Origin: Lewinellaceae bacterium
GTDB lineage: Bacteria; Bacteroidota; Bacteroidia; Chitinophagales; Saprospiraceae
Assembly (NCBI GenBank): GCA_020636045.1
Contig: JACJYP010000004.1
Coordinates: 1-64,000 of the forward strand
Length of the DNA: 64,000 nt
Direction: 5' to 3'
The stretch's first letter is position 1, and each line of letters opens with the position of its first letter. A model generated the notes under the pieces. The model was not told the DNA's origin and did not search any database. It was given only the letters and a program-made list of their open reading frames with translations. A program made the translations under genes and the position numbers. Below are positions 1 through 6,959 of the stretch, piece by piece.

Positions 1-95
1 GTACAAACCCGCCTGGGAAAAGTTGGGAACCGAACATACCCTTTTCCGAAATGCCCTTTGCCGTCCGCGAGGCACGCCCGGCCGTAGGGAATGGT

Positions 96-120
96 CCGCC
101 GAAGGCGGGGCGCCTTTTTT
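96..120 (+). terminator. possible intrinsic terminator of a gene left of the window
   Basis: A short GC hairpin (CCGCC-GAA-GGCGG, 96-108) is followed by GGCGCC and six T residues ending at 120. This would suit termination of a rightward gene lying mostly outside the window. Bases 1-87 are open in more than one frame, so I cannot say which frame, if any, is the tail of that gene. Weak call, because the T-run is separated from the short stem by six bases. Confidence 0.3.
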
Positions 121-226
121 AACAGGATGTGAACGTCCGGATACTGCGAAAAAAGTACCACTGCCTGTTAAAAACAAGCGCAATTCCCGCAGGTCGTTGG
201 CGCTGCCGGAAGGACAGCCCTTTTCT

Positions 227-326
227 TTTGGTTACTTTTCTTTTGGGCGAGCAAAAGAAAAGTAACAACGCCGGGCAGTAGTACAAATACCGGGCAACCG
301 GCGCCTGACCCCGAAAGCAACCCTGT
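227..326. repeat. interspersed repeat, copy 1 (hairpin plus CCGGGCAACCGG motif)
   Basis: The copy opens with a perfect 14-bp hairpin: arms 231-244 (GTTACTTTTCTTTT) and 253-266, loop GGGCGAGC. It continues through a conserved tail with CCGGGCAGTAGTAC and CCGGGCAACCGG (290-301) and then CCCGAAAGCAACCC. A second copy lies about 420 bp to the right in the same orientation. The hairpin-then-tail arrangement is typical of extragenic repeats; no coding function is visible. Confidence 0.8.
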
Positions 327-481
327 TGACCACCTCAATAACGTGCGCTTCGATCAGGATTGATCATCGCGTCTGTTCAATTTTAAATGATTTCCGGATG
401 TCCCACTTCGTTCTGCATGTTAACACGCAAATTCTCTTTAGAGAATCCCTGTTTGTAGACAGGATTCATTCCCCATTTATT

Positions 482-600
482 AACCCCGGCAGGGGTTTCC
501 TCCCTTTTTTTGGTGAATGCCAAAGGAAACCCCTAACGGGGTTCGAATGAAATTGTCTATTGAATGCTATAAACAGGCATTCCCTCCGGGAATATATGCC
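482..600. repeat. cluster of nested palindromes
   Basis: AACCCC-ggca-GGGGTT (482-497) and AACCCC-taac-GGGGTT (around 528-542) are two hairpins. Their flanks GGGGTTTCCT and AGGAAACCCC also pair with each other, giving a nested cruciform. A third hairpin, GGCAT-TCCC-tcc-GGGA-at-ATGCC, follows at 576-600. The stretch TCTATTGAATGCTATAAACA between them resembles extragenic repeats I recall from Bacteroidota genomes. No gene is visible between 326 and 650. Confidence 0.6.
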
Positions 601-648
601 GGGATGTAATGTGTAGATAGCCACTTAAAAAACGATCCAATACACACT

Positions 649-748
649 TTTGGTTATCTTTTTTGGGCGAGCAAAAGAAAAATAACAAAGCCCGGCAGTA
701 GTACTCATACCGGGCAACCGGTACCCAAGCCCGAAAGCAACCCGGTTA
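649..748. repeat. interspersed repeat, copy 2
   Basis: Second copy of the element at 227-326. The hairpin loop GGGCGAGC and the right arm are kept, but the left arm has lost two bases and gained a substitution (GTTATCTTTTTT). The tail with CCGGGCAACCGG is at 710-721, exactly 420 bp from the first copy. It ends about 55 bp upstream of the GH51 start codon, so it lies in that gene's promoter region. Confidence 0.75.
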
Positions 749-803
749 CCATCCAAACAAACCACCCCAAACCCGTCATCTATAAAACAATCGAATCACA
801 GAT

Positions 804-2366
804 ATGAAATCTCTTCACACCCTTGTACTGATCACCCTGCTGGCATCATCGCCCCTGCATATTTTTTCACAAACAAGCACCTGCGGCAGGGTTGTCATCA
901 ACGCCGACCTGGGCAAAGACACCATCAGCCGGCATATTTACGGTCATTTTTCGGAGCACCTCGGCCGCTGCATTTACGGCGGGTTTTATGTCGGGGAAAA
1001 CAATACGGCTATTCCCAATGTGCACGGCGTGCGCAGCGATGTGGTGGATGCCCTCAAAGCCCTGAAAATCCCCAACCTGCGCTGGCCGGGCGGCTGTTTT
1101 GCCGATACCTACCACTGGAAAGACGGCATCGGCCCGAAAGCAGAACGGCCGAGCATCGTCAATACCTGGTGGGGCGGCGTGACCGAAGACAACAGTTTCG
1201 GCACGCACGACTTCCTCGACATGTGCGAACTGCTCGGCGCGGAGCCCTATCTGTCGGCCAACGTCGGCAGCGGCACCGTGCAGGAAATGGCCGAATGGAT
1301 ACAATACGTCAACCACGGCGGCAAAAGCCCCATGGCGGACCTGCGCAGAAAAAACGGCCGCGACAAACCCTGGAACGTCAAATACTGGGGCGTCGGCAAC
1401 GAAGCCTGGGGCTGCGGCGGACACATGACGCCGGAATACTACGCCAATATTTACAGGCAATACGCCACTTTTATGGCCGACTGGACGAACACCGGCGGCG
1501 TGTTCAGGGTCGCCTCCGGCGCAGGCGGCAGCAACTACAACTGGACGGAGGTGCTGATGCGCGACATCCCGCAGCGCATGCTCGACGCGCTGGCCCTGCA
1601 CCATTATTCGGTGATCGACTGGAATGCCAAGGGCTCGGCGACGGAGTTTTCCGAGGACCAGTATTTTACCATTATGAGGAAGGCCCTGGACATGGAGGAA
1701 CTCATCCGGAAACACACGACCATCATGGACAAATACGACCCCAAAAAGCGGGTAGCACTGTTTGTCGACGAATGGGGCGGCTGGTACGACGTGGAGCCCG
1801 GCACCAACCCCGGCTTTTTATATCAGCAAAACACCATGCGCGACGCCATGATCGCCGCGACCACACTGAATATCTTCAACAACCACTGCGACCGCGTGAA
1901 AATGGCCAACCTCGCACAAACCGTCAACGTATTGCAGGCCGTCATCCTGACCGATGCGGAAAAAATGCTGCTGACGCCGACCTACCACGTGATGCGCATG
2001 TACAACGTGCACCAGGATGCGCTCCTGCTGCCGGTGGACCTGCAAACCTGCGACTACCGCCACGGCGAATCAGCCCTGCCGGCTTTATCCGCCTCCGCTT
2101 CGAAGGACAACAACGGCGTGGTGCACCTCTCGCTGGCGAACATCGATTCGAAAGAAAGCCGCACTGTGAGCGTGGAACTGCGGGGCATGACCGTGCGCAG
2201 CGCCGAAGGCGAGATCCTGCGCTCCGGGAAAATGCAGGACCACAACACGTTCGAGCAACCGGAGCAGGTAAAACCCGCTCCATTCCGCCAGATACAGCGC
2301 AGGGACAACACCCTTGAAGTTACGCTGCCGCCGTTTTCGGTGGTGGTGCTGACGGTGAAGGGATAA
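804..2366 (+). CDS. secreted GH51 alpha-L-arabinofuranosidase
   Basis: Hydrolyses terminal alpha-L-arabinofuranosyl residues from arabinan or arabinoxylan. The 520-residue protein opens with a signal peptide (about residues 1-22, ending at FSQ). It has the GH51 (beta/alpha)8 landmarks: RWPGGCF near residue 95, the acid/base Glu200 in WGVGNEAWGCGG, and the nucleophile Glu323 in VDEWGGWYD, followed by the C-terminal beta-sandwich. Length matches the family. Two esterases on the opposite strand downstream suggest a small hemicellulose-processing locus, but no SusC/SusD pair is present, so this is not a canonical polysaccharide utilisation locus. The family call is firm; the substrate is inferred. 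Confidence 0.93.
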   Translation: MKSLHTLVLITLLASSPLHIFSQTSTCGRVVINADLGKDTISRHIYGHFSEHLGRCIYGGFYVGENNTAIPNVHGVRSDVVDALKALKIPNLRWPGGCFADTYHWKDGIGPKAERPSIVNTWWGGVTEDNSFGTHDFLDMCELLGAEPYLSANVGSGTVQEMAEWIQYVNHGGKSPMADLRRKNGRDKPWNVKYWGVGNEAWGCGGHMTPEYYANIYRQYATFMADWTNTGGVFRVASGAGGSNYNWTEVLMRDIPQRMLDALALHHYSVIDWNAKGSATEFSEDQYFTIMRKALDMEELIRKHTTIMDKYDPKKRVALFVDEWGGWYDVEPGTNPGFLYQQNTMRDAMIAATTLNIFNNHCDRVKMANLAQTVNVLQAVILTDAEKMLLTPTYHVMRMYNVHQDALLLPVDLQTCDYRHGESALPALSASASKDNNGVVHLSLANIDSKESRTVSVELRGMTVRSAEGEILRSGKMQDHNTFEQPEQVKPAPFRQIQRRDNTLEVTLPPFSVVVLTVKG

Positions 2367-2444
2367 CTGTATCCCGGGCTTTCGGCTACCCGTCGTGCCG
2401 ACCTGACAGGGAATGCGGTAAGGAAAACCGTCCTTTTTGTAGTC

Positions 2445-2590
2445 GCTGCAAGGTTCCTTGTCAAGACAAACGCCCTTTGTGTTGTTACGACAAGGTTCCT
2501 TGTCAAGACAAACGTCCTTTGTGTTGTAACGACAAGGTTCCTTGTCAAGACAAACGTCCTTTGTGTTGTAACGACAAGGTTGAGTGTCAA
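2445..2590. repeat. 42-bp tandem repeat array (three units plus a partial)
   Basis: Unit boundaries fall at 2445, 2487, 2529 and 2571, exactly 42 bp apart. Units 2 and 3 are nearly identical and the first has several differences. Each unit holds AAGGTTCCTTGTCAAGACAA, in which TTGTC-AA-GACAA is a small hairpin. The array fills the gap between the GH51 and esterase genes. It has no unique spacers, so it is not a CRISPR. Because 42 is a multiple of three, it stays open on the minus strand as a 14-residue peptide repeat, probably by chance. Confidence 0.85.
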
Positions 2591-2643
2591 GACTACAGAA
2601 TGGCGTGTCGCGAGTAATATCCGGGCATTATTAAAAACCGATG

Positions 2644-2670
2644 CCGGTTGCCCGGGATATACCGGGCAGT
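2644..2670. repeat. palindrome related to the CCGGGCAACCGG repeat
   Basis: CCGGTTGCCCGG at 2644-2655 is the exact reverse complement of the CCGGGCAACCGG core in the repeats at 227-326 and 649-748. The 7-bp hairpin TGCCCGG-gatata-CCGGGCA occupies 2649-2668. It looks like a short inverted relative of those elements. The rest of 2591-2716 shows nothing else recognisable. Confidence 0.5.
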
Positions 2671-2716
2671 ATACCTCGGAACCCCTCGTTGTGACCTGCC
2701 CAACCAGAGCTTGGGG

Positions 2717-3541
2717 TTACTTGAAAAACTTGTGGAAGAATACCACCTGCATGTCCACGGCATTGCCCCAGTAGTCGCCGTTGTGCTCGCCGGGGCGTTC
2801 CGTGTATTCGTGTTCAATGCCGGCTTCGAGCAGCAGGCGGTGCATTTCGCGGTTGCCGGGCAGGAAGAAATCGCCCAGTCCGCAGTCGATGATGAGCGGT
2901 ATCCTGTGCTTTTTCAGGCGCGGCACAAGGGAGGTCACGGAGTTATCCTCCCAGTTTTTCCAGTTATTTCCAGGATCGCCGAGTACGCCTTCCAGGTCCC
3001 AGTTGTTTTGCTTCCAGGGGCGCAGGTCGAGCCCGCCGCTCATACTCCCGGCGGCCCCGAATACGTCGGGGTGCCTGATCGCCAGGTACAACGCCCCGTG
3101 GCCGCCCATGCTCAGTCCGGCAATGGCGCGGCCCGCCGGCTCCCGCCGCGTATTGTAGTAGTAGTCGATGTAATGCACCACTTCCTGCACGATATGCGTC
3201 TCGTAGCGAACGCTGGTGTCCACAGGGCTGTCGAGGTACCAGCTGTCGTAGCCGCCGTCGGGGCACACGATCAGCATGTTGTAGGTATCGGCGTGTTCGC
3301 GCAGCTGCGGCGCATCGCCGAGCCAGCCTGCAAAATTGCCGCTCCAGCCGTGCAGCAGGTACAGCACCGGGTACGGCTTCGCGCTCACCGAATAGGCATC
3401 CGGCAGCACGACCAGGCACTTGATATTTTTCCGCATGGCCGGGCTGTATATTTCTACCGAATCCACGCGACTTGCGCTGAGGAGCGTTGACAAAAGCAGG
3501 AAATTGATAAACAGGATAGCCCGCAGGCGTTCGTGTTTCAA
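2717..3541 (-). CDS. secreted esterase of the CE1/esterase-D (antigen 85-like) fold
   Basis: 274-residue alpha/beta hydrolase with an N-terminal signal peptide (MKHERLRAILFINFLLL...). It has the oxyanion-side motif YLLHGWSGN near residue 63 and the nucleophile elbow GLSMGGHGA near residue 145; the C-terminal GEHNGDYWGN supplies the probable catalytic His. The family includes feruloyl and acetylxylan esterases and S-formylglutathione hydrolase. The signal peptide and the nearby GH51 favour a carbohydrate side-chain esterase, which is inference. It lies 12 bp downstream of a second esterase on the same strand, probably in one transcript. Confidence 0.85.
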   Translation of the reverse strand: MKHERLRAILFINFLLLSTLLSASRVDSVEIYSPAMRKNIKCLVVLPDAYSVSAKPYPVLYLLHGWSGNFAGWLGDAPQLREHADTYNMLIVCPDGGYDSWYLDSPVDTSVRYETHIVQEVVHYIDYYYNTRREPAGRAIAGLSMGGHGALYLAIRHPDVFGAAGSMSGGLDLRPWKQNNWDLEGVLGDPGNNWKNWEDNSVTSLVPRLKKHRIPLIIDCGLGDFFLPGNREMHRLLLEAGIEHEYTERPGEHNGDYWGNAVDMQVVFFHKFFK

Positions 3542-3553
3542 TGATATGGCGTT

Positions 3554-4285
3554 TTAAAATTTCTGATCGACCACGTAGGGCAGCATGGCGCGCCAGGTGG
3601 GCCAGTCATGCCGCATGTCGCCGCCCCAGATGTCGAGATCGTGCGGAATACCTTTCGAAGATAACACGTGTGCGAGGTTGCGCGAGCCCTCGGGGTCCTC
3701 GTAGTCGCCCGAGCCGGTCATAATATGGATATGGCCGCTTTGGCGCAGCAGGTGCAGGGTGTGGCCGTCGTTCAGATTGGGCAGATAGTGGCAGGGCGAG
3801 TTGAAATACACGTCTTCATCGTAGTAGCCTTTTGTGTAGGTCGTCAGGTCGTACACGCCCGACATGGCGATGGTGCCGTTGATGAGGTCAGGGCGGCGGA
3901 AAAAGAGGTTGGCCGCGTGCAGGGCGCCGAGCGAAGCCCCGCTGGTGTAGATGGGCGTGTCGTCGCTGGTGTGCATTTTAATGAATGGCACTACCTCGTT
4001 CTCTACGTAGGCGTTGAATTGCTGATGGCGAATGGCCTTGTGCCGCGGGTGCATGCGGTTGTTGAGCCAGGCCTCCGAGTTGATGCTGTTGATCGAAAAC
4101 ACCTTCACCTTGCCGGCTTCGATGAAGGGCTCCAGCACGTCGATCAGGTGGAAGCGTTCGTATTCGAGGTAATCGGCGGCGGCCGTCGGCAGCAACAGCA
4201 GGGAGAAGCCGAAGTGGCCGTACATCGCAATTTCCATGTTCTTGTTCAGGCGGGGGCTGAACCAGTTGTGTATTTCTCGTCTCAT
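3554..4285 (-). CDS. putative cytosolic esterase (COG4947-like alpha/beta hydrolase)
   Basis: 243 residues with no signal peptide. The nucleophile elbow is GASLGALHA near residue 117, an acidic residue follows in TGSGDYEDPEG, and the catalytic His is probably in GGDMRHDWPTW near the C-terminus. The fold is the same superfamily as its downstream neighbour but the sequence is distinct and lacks an export signal, so the two probably act in different compartments. A good -7 box (4311-4318) precedes the start. The substrate is unknown. Confidence 0.8.
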   Translation of the reverse strand: MRREIHNWFSPRLNKNMEIAMYGHFGFSLLLLPTAAADYLEYERFHLIDVLEPFIEAGKVKVFSINSINSEAWLNNRMHPRHKAIRHQQFNAYVENEVVPFIKMHTSDDTPIYTSGASLGALHAANLFFRRPDLINGTIAMSGVYDLTTYTKGYYDEDVYFNSPCHYLPNLNDGHTLHLLRQSGHIHIMTGSGDYEDPEGSRNLAHVLSSKGIPHDLDIWGGDMRHDWPTWRAMLPYVVDQKF

Positions 4286-4310
4286 TTCGAATTGATGATA
4301 TTGTTCCTGG

Positions 4311-4318
4311 CAAATGTA
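4311..4318 (-). promoter_or_regulatory. -7 box TACATTTG for the esterase pair
   Basis: On the minus strand TACATTTG matches the Bacteroidota -7 consensus TAnnTTTG exactly and lies 25 bp before the ATG at 4285. The nearest upstream TTG is 23 bp away, wider than the usual 19-21, so the -33 element is doubtful. Confidence 0.5.
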
Positions 4319-4337
4319 GAAAAAGATCGAACAGATA

Positions 4338-4426
4338 AAAACAAAACATTTTGTTTTACAATTAAAAACATTCGGTTTACCTTTAGCCTTCTTTATTTTT
4401 CATCACTACAATTAAAAAGTTTCGCT
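4338..4426. promoter_or_regulatory. divergent control region with a palindrome and direct repeats
   Basis: The near-palindrome AAAACAAAACATTTTGTTTT (9 of 10 positions paired) is centred around 4350 between two divergent genes. Two near-identical direct repeats around ACAATTAAAAA begin at about 4358 and 4408, 50 bp (about five helical turns) apart, the second one just before the VOC start codon. TACCTTTA at 4378-4385 could be the rightward -7 box. The layout suggests an operator, but no regulator gene is adjacent. Confidence 0.4.
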
Positions 4427-4813
4427 ATGAAAATGCAAAAAAACGCGATCAGCTGGTTCGAGATACCGGTTGGCGATTTCGAACGGGCCAAAGCGTTCTA
4501 CCAGAATATTTTCGGGTATGAAATGCCGGAAATGGACATGGAAAGCGTGAAAATGGGCATTTTACCGCACGACCGCGACGGTGGCGGCATCGGCGGCGCC
4601 ATTTGCTACGGAAAGGGCTACAAACCTGCCTCGCACGACGGCCCGAAAGTGTACCTCAACGGCGGCGACAACCTCGACGAGGTACTTGGCAAGGTAGAAG
4701 CTGCCGGCGGCAAGGTGCTGGTGCCGAAAACCCTTATCGCCGAAGACATGGGTTATTTTGCCTTCCTGAACGACACGGAAGGCAATGTAGTCGGGTTGTT
4801 TTCGGTAAACTGA
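4427..4813 (+). CDS. VOC (glyoxalase/bleomycin-resistance fold) family protein
   Basis: 128 residues. The open frame extends far upstream, but the ATG at 4427 gives a standard VOC N-terminus, with ISWFEIPVGDFERAKAFYQ matching the first beta-alpha unit of the family. The middle has a glycine-rich loop (GGGIGGAICYG) and the end is FAFLNDTEGNVVGLFS, typical of the PhnB/glyoxalase-like group. It is a single-domain protein likely to dimerise. Substrate and metal are unknown; members include dioxygenases, glyoxalases and resistance proteins. Confidence 0.85.
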   Translation: MKMQKNAISWFEIPVGDFERAKAFYQNIFGYEMPEMDMESVKMGILPHDRDGGGIGGAICYGKGYKPASHDGPKVYLNGGDNLDEVLGKVEAAGGKVLVPKTLIAEDMGYFAFLNDTEGNVVGLFSVN

Positions 4814-4866
4814 TCGCTGCGGAGGCAGGCAGCGCATCCGCAGCCTGCCTCCTGTTTGGATTTTGT

Positions 4867-4985
4867 GCCGGTAGCGCGGCGTTCACGCCGCCTTGTTGGA
4901 GGTCATTTGTGGCCGACTGTCGCGCGTTGTGGCCATAAATGGCCAGGACCCGGGCGGCGTAAACGCCGCGCTACCCTACCGGCAC
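4867..4985. repeat. REP/BIME-like nested inverted repeat
   Basis: The arm GTGCCGGTAGCGCGGCG...CGCC (about 4865-4892) is inverted at about 4953-4985, where it carries a 5-bp CTACC duplication. Each arm is itself a hairpin built on GGCGT-n-ACGCC. The internal segment contains TGGCCA twice. Nested palindromes in a short gap between convergent genes are characteristic of REP-type elements; they may also stabilise the 3' ends of both transcripts. Confidence 0.7.
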
Positions 4986-5028
4986 GACTTGACATTCTTC
5001 ACGCTTCTTGTGGTGTCTGCAAATACCC

Positions 5029-6909
5029 CTATTTGCTCAAAAAATCATCGTACAACACCTGCAAATATGCCCGCGCCTGCAAATGGCTGACAGAATCCTG
5101 TTGCCCTTCCCAACGATGCCAGGCGCCGTTCCCGAATGCATAAAAATCCTTTCCCTGCCCCATGACCCAGCCGAGGCCGCTTTCATTGGTGTAATAGGCA
5201 AATCCCTGCGATCCAGTGCTTTCGCCCTTGTTCTTCAAAAGATCGCGGCTCCAGGGCATGTCCGGGGCATCCATGCCCATCATCCCGAGCAGCGTGGCGG
5301 GAATGTCGTGGTGATTGCCGATTTCGGAGATGCGGGCGCCGTGCAGTTCGGCCGGCAAGGGCTCGCCAAAAAAGATCAGCGGGATACGCCGCGACACGGG
5401 GTTATCGAGCCCGATACCGTTGGGATTGCTCGAGCCGTGGTCGGCCACCAGTACAAATACGGTATTCCGGTACCACTCCTGCTCCGATGCCGTTTTGAAA
5501 AACTCGCCGATCGCTTCGTCGGCAAACCGGGCGCTGTACAGGAATTTTTCACGGTCGGTACGCAGTTTTTTTGTATCCGCATTGGGGATATCGAAGGGCG
5601 GATGCAGGCTCAGGGTGAGCGCCGTCGCAAAAAAAGGCGCTTTCAGTTTTCCGATCTCTTTAGCGGCGTGTTGAAGCAAGTACCGGTCATCCACACCCCA
5701 GCGCTGCGTCTTTTCCCTGCGGGTAAAATCCTTTTCCGACCATATTTTTTCGAAGTGCTGGGTCGTCAGCCACACGCCGATATTGGCGAAGGTCAGTTCT
5801 CCACCGTAGAAAAAAGCCGTTGAATACCCCTTCTGGTGCAGTATTTTGGGGATGGAATTCAGTTTTTCCGCCTTGTCGCTCAGCAGTACGATCGACTGGT
5901 CAGGTTGTGCCGGGAAACCGGCGAGGATGGAAACAAGCCCCTGATCGGTGCGGTAGCCGCTGCTGTAAATGTTTTCAAACAAAACGCCTTCACGGGCAAG
6001 GCGGTCCAAATTCGGACAAATGCCGGCCTCACCGCCAAGCGCTTCCACGACCTGCGCGGTATGGCTTTCCAAAACCAGGAATACGATATTCGGCGGTTGT
6101 GCTGTTGAAAGACGCGGCCCGGGGATGCTGTCTGCATCGGGCCGGCAGCGTTGCAGCAGAGAACAATTCACCAGATCGCCGGCGGTTTTGGGATCCGTCA
6201 CGTGAAAGTGGTTTTCGGTGGAGCGCGTTTCGATCAGGCTGTGGAACAGGTTCCAGGCAGGGTTCGTGGCAGCGTGGTTGGTAAACAGGTTCGAAGAAAA
6301 ATACACGGCGCTTTCATTGATCGGGATGACACCGAGGCCGCCCCGGATCGCCAGAAAAAGCAGGCCTGCGTGCACGGGAAAGATCGCAAGGGTGCTGCGG
6401 GAGGTTTGCGTAGCGTATTCTGTGAGGCCCGCGACCAGCCGGTAGACGCGCCACATCAGCCAGAGAAACGAAAGATACAGCCCTACCGAAATCACCTGAA
6501 ACAACAGCGACATGGAATCGAGCAGCGCGCGAGGGGTACCCAGATAAGCCAGCGCCCGGTTGTTGAGCAGTGTGTGCCACTCTTCATAGATAAAAACATT
6601 GGCGCCGCAGACCAGCACCATGATGCCGATCAGTACCAGATTGACGGTACGGATGGCGCGGGAAAAATAATATTGCCGGGAAGGGCCTGCGATCACACCG
6701 GCAAACCATATCAGTACAGGAATGACCATCAGGTAAGCCGCCATGCTGATATCGAGGGGCAATGCATGCCAGAGTGAAAGCCAGGTTGTGTAAGGGGCTT
6801 CGCCGGGCCATTCTTTATAAAACCACGCGACGAACCACACGCGGAATACGGCGAAGAACAGTAGCCAGAACAGCAGCAGCCGAAGGGGAAAAAGGATAGC
6901 AGATTTCAT
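5029..6909 (-). CDS. LtaS/MdoB-like membrane sulfatase-fold phosphoglycerol transferase
   Basis: Membrane protein of about 626 residues. The first 200 residues hold roughly five hydrophobic segments. The rest is a periplasmic alkaline-phosphatase-like domain starting at NIVFLVLESH (metal-binding Glu281). The nucleophile is probably Thr321 in GYRTDQGLVSILAGFP, and ADHGSSNPNG is the distal metal site. I use the ATG at 6909 because it starts the first membrane helix directly; an alternative start lies ten codons upstream. In Gram-negative bacteria such proteins decorate envelope glycans or lipids with phosphoglycerol or phosphoethanolamine. It lies 50 bp downstream of tilS in the same direction, though a functional link is not expected. 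Confidence 0.85.
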   Translation of the reverse strand: MKSAILFPLRLLLFWLLFFAVFRVWFVAWFYKEWPGEAPYTTWLSLWHALPLDISMAAYLMVIPVLIWFAGVIAGPSRQYYFSRAIRTVNLVLIGIMVLVCGANVFIYEEWHTLLNNRALAYLGTPRALLDSMSLLFQVISVGLYLSFLWLMWRVYRLVAGLTEYATQTSRSTLAIFPVHAGLLFLAIRGGLGVIPINESAVYFSSNLFTNHAATNPAWNLFHSLIETRSTENHFHVTDPKTAGDLVNCSLLQRCRPDADSIPGPRLSTAQPPNIVFLVLESHTAQVVEALGGEAGICPNLDRLAREGVLFENIYSSGYRTDQGLVSILAGFPAQPDQSIVLLSDKAEKLNSIPKILHQKGYSTAFFYGGELTFANIGVWLTTQHFEKIWSEKDFTRREKTQRWGVDDRYLLQHAAKEIGKLKAPFFATALTLSLHPPFDIPNADTKKLRTDREKFLYSARFADEAIGEFFKTASEQEWYRNTVFVLVADHGSSNPNGIGLDNPVSRRIPLIFFGEPLPAELHGARISEIGNHHDIPATLLGMMGMDAPDMPWSRDLLKNKGESTGSQGFAYYTNESGLGWVMGQGKDFYAFGNGAWHRWEGQQDSVSHLQARAYLQVLYDDFLSK

Positions 6910-6959
6910 AGCGTTAATGATTGGCCGGTGCGTTTGCACACCGGCCTGTAGCAGCCTGT

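Noticed and set aside
23..265. 80-codon ORF at the left edge
   Set aside because: It runs into the hairpin repeat at 227-326 and has no recognisable protein features.
540..555. GGTTCGAAT resembling a tRNA T-loop
   Set aside because: No acceptor or anticodon stem can be formed around it; it belongs to a palindrome cluster.
2054..2590. 178-codon minus-strand ORF with 14-residue repeats over the tandem array
   Set aside because: It is antisense to the GH51 3' end and owes its openness to the 42-bp period; no start context, signal or known domain supports it.
2445..2590. CRISPR-like array
   Set aside because: Units are contiguous with no unique spacers, and no cas genes are present.
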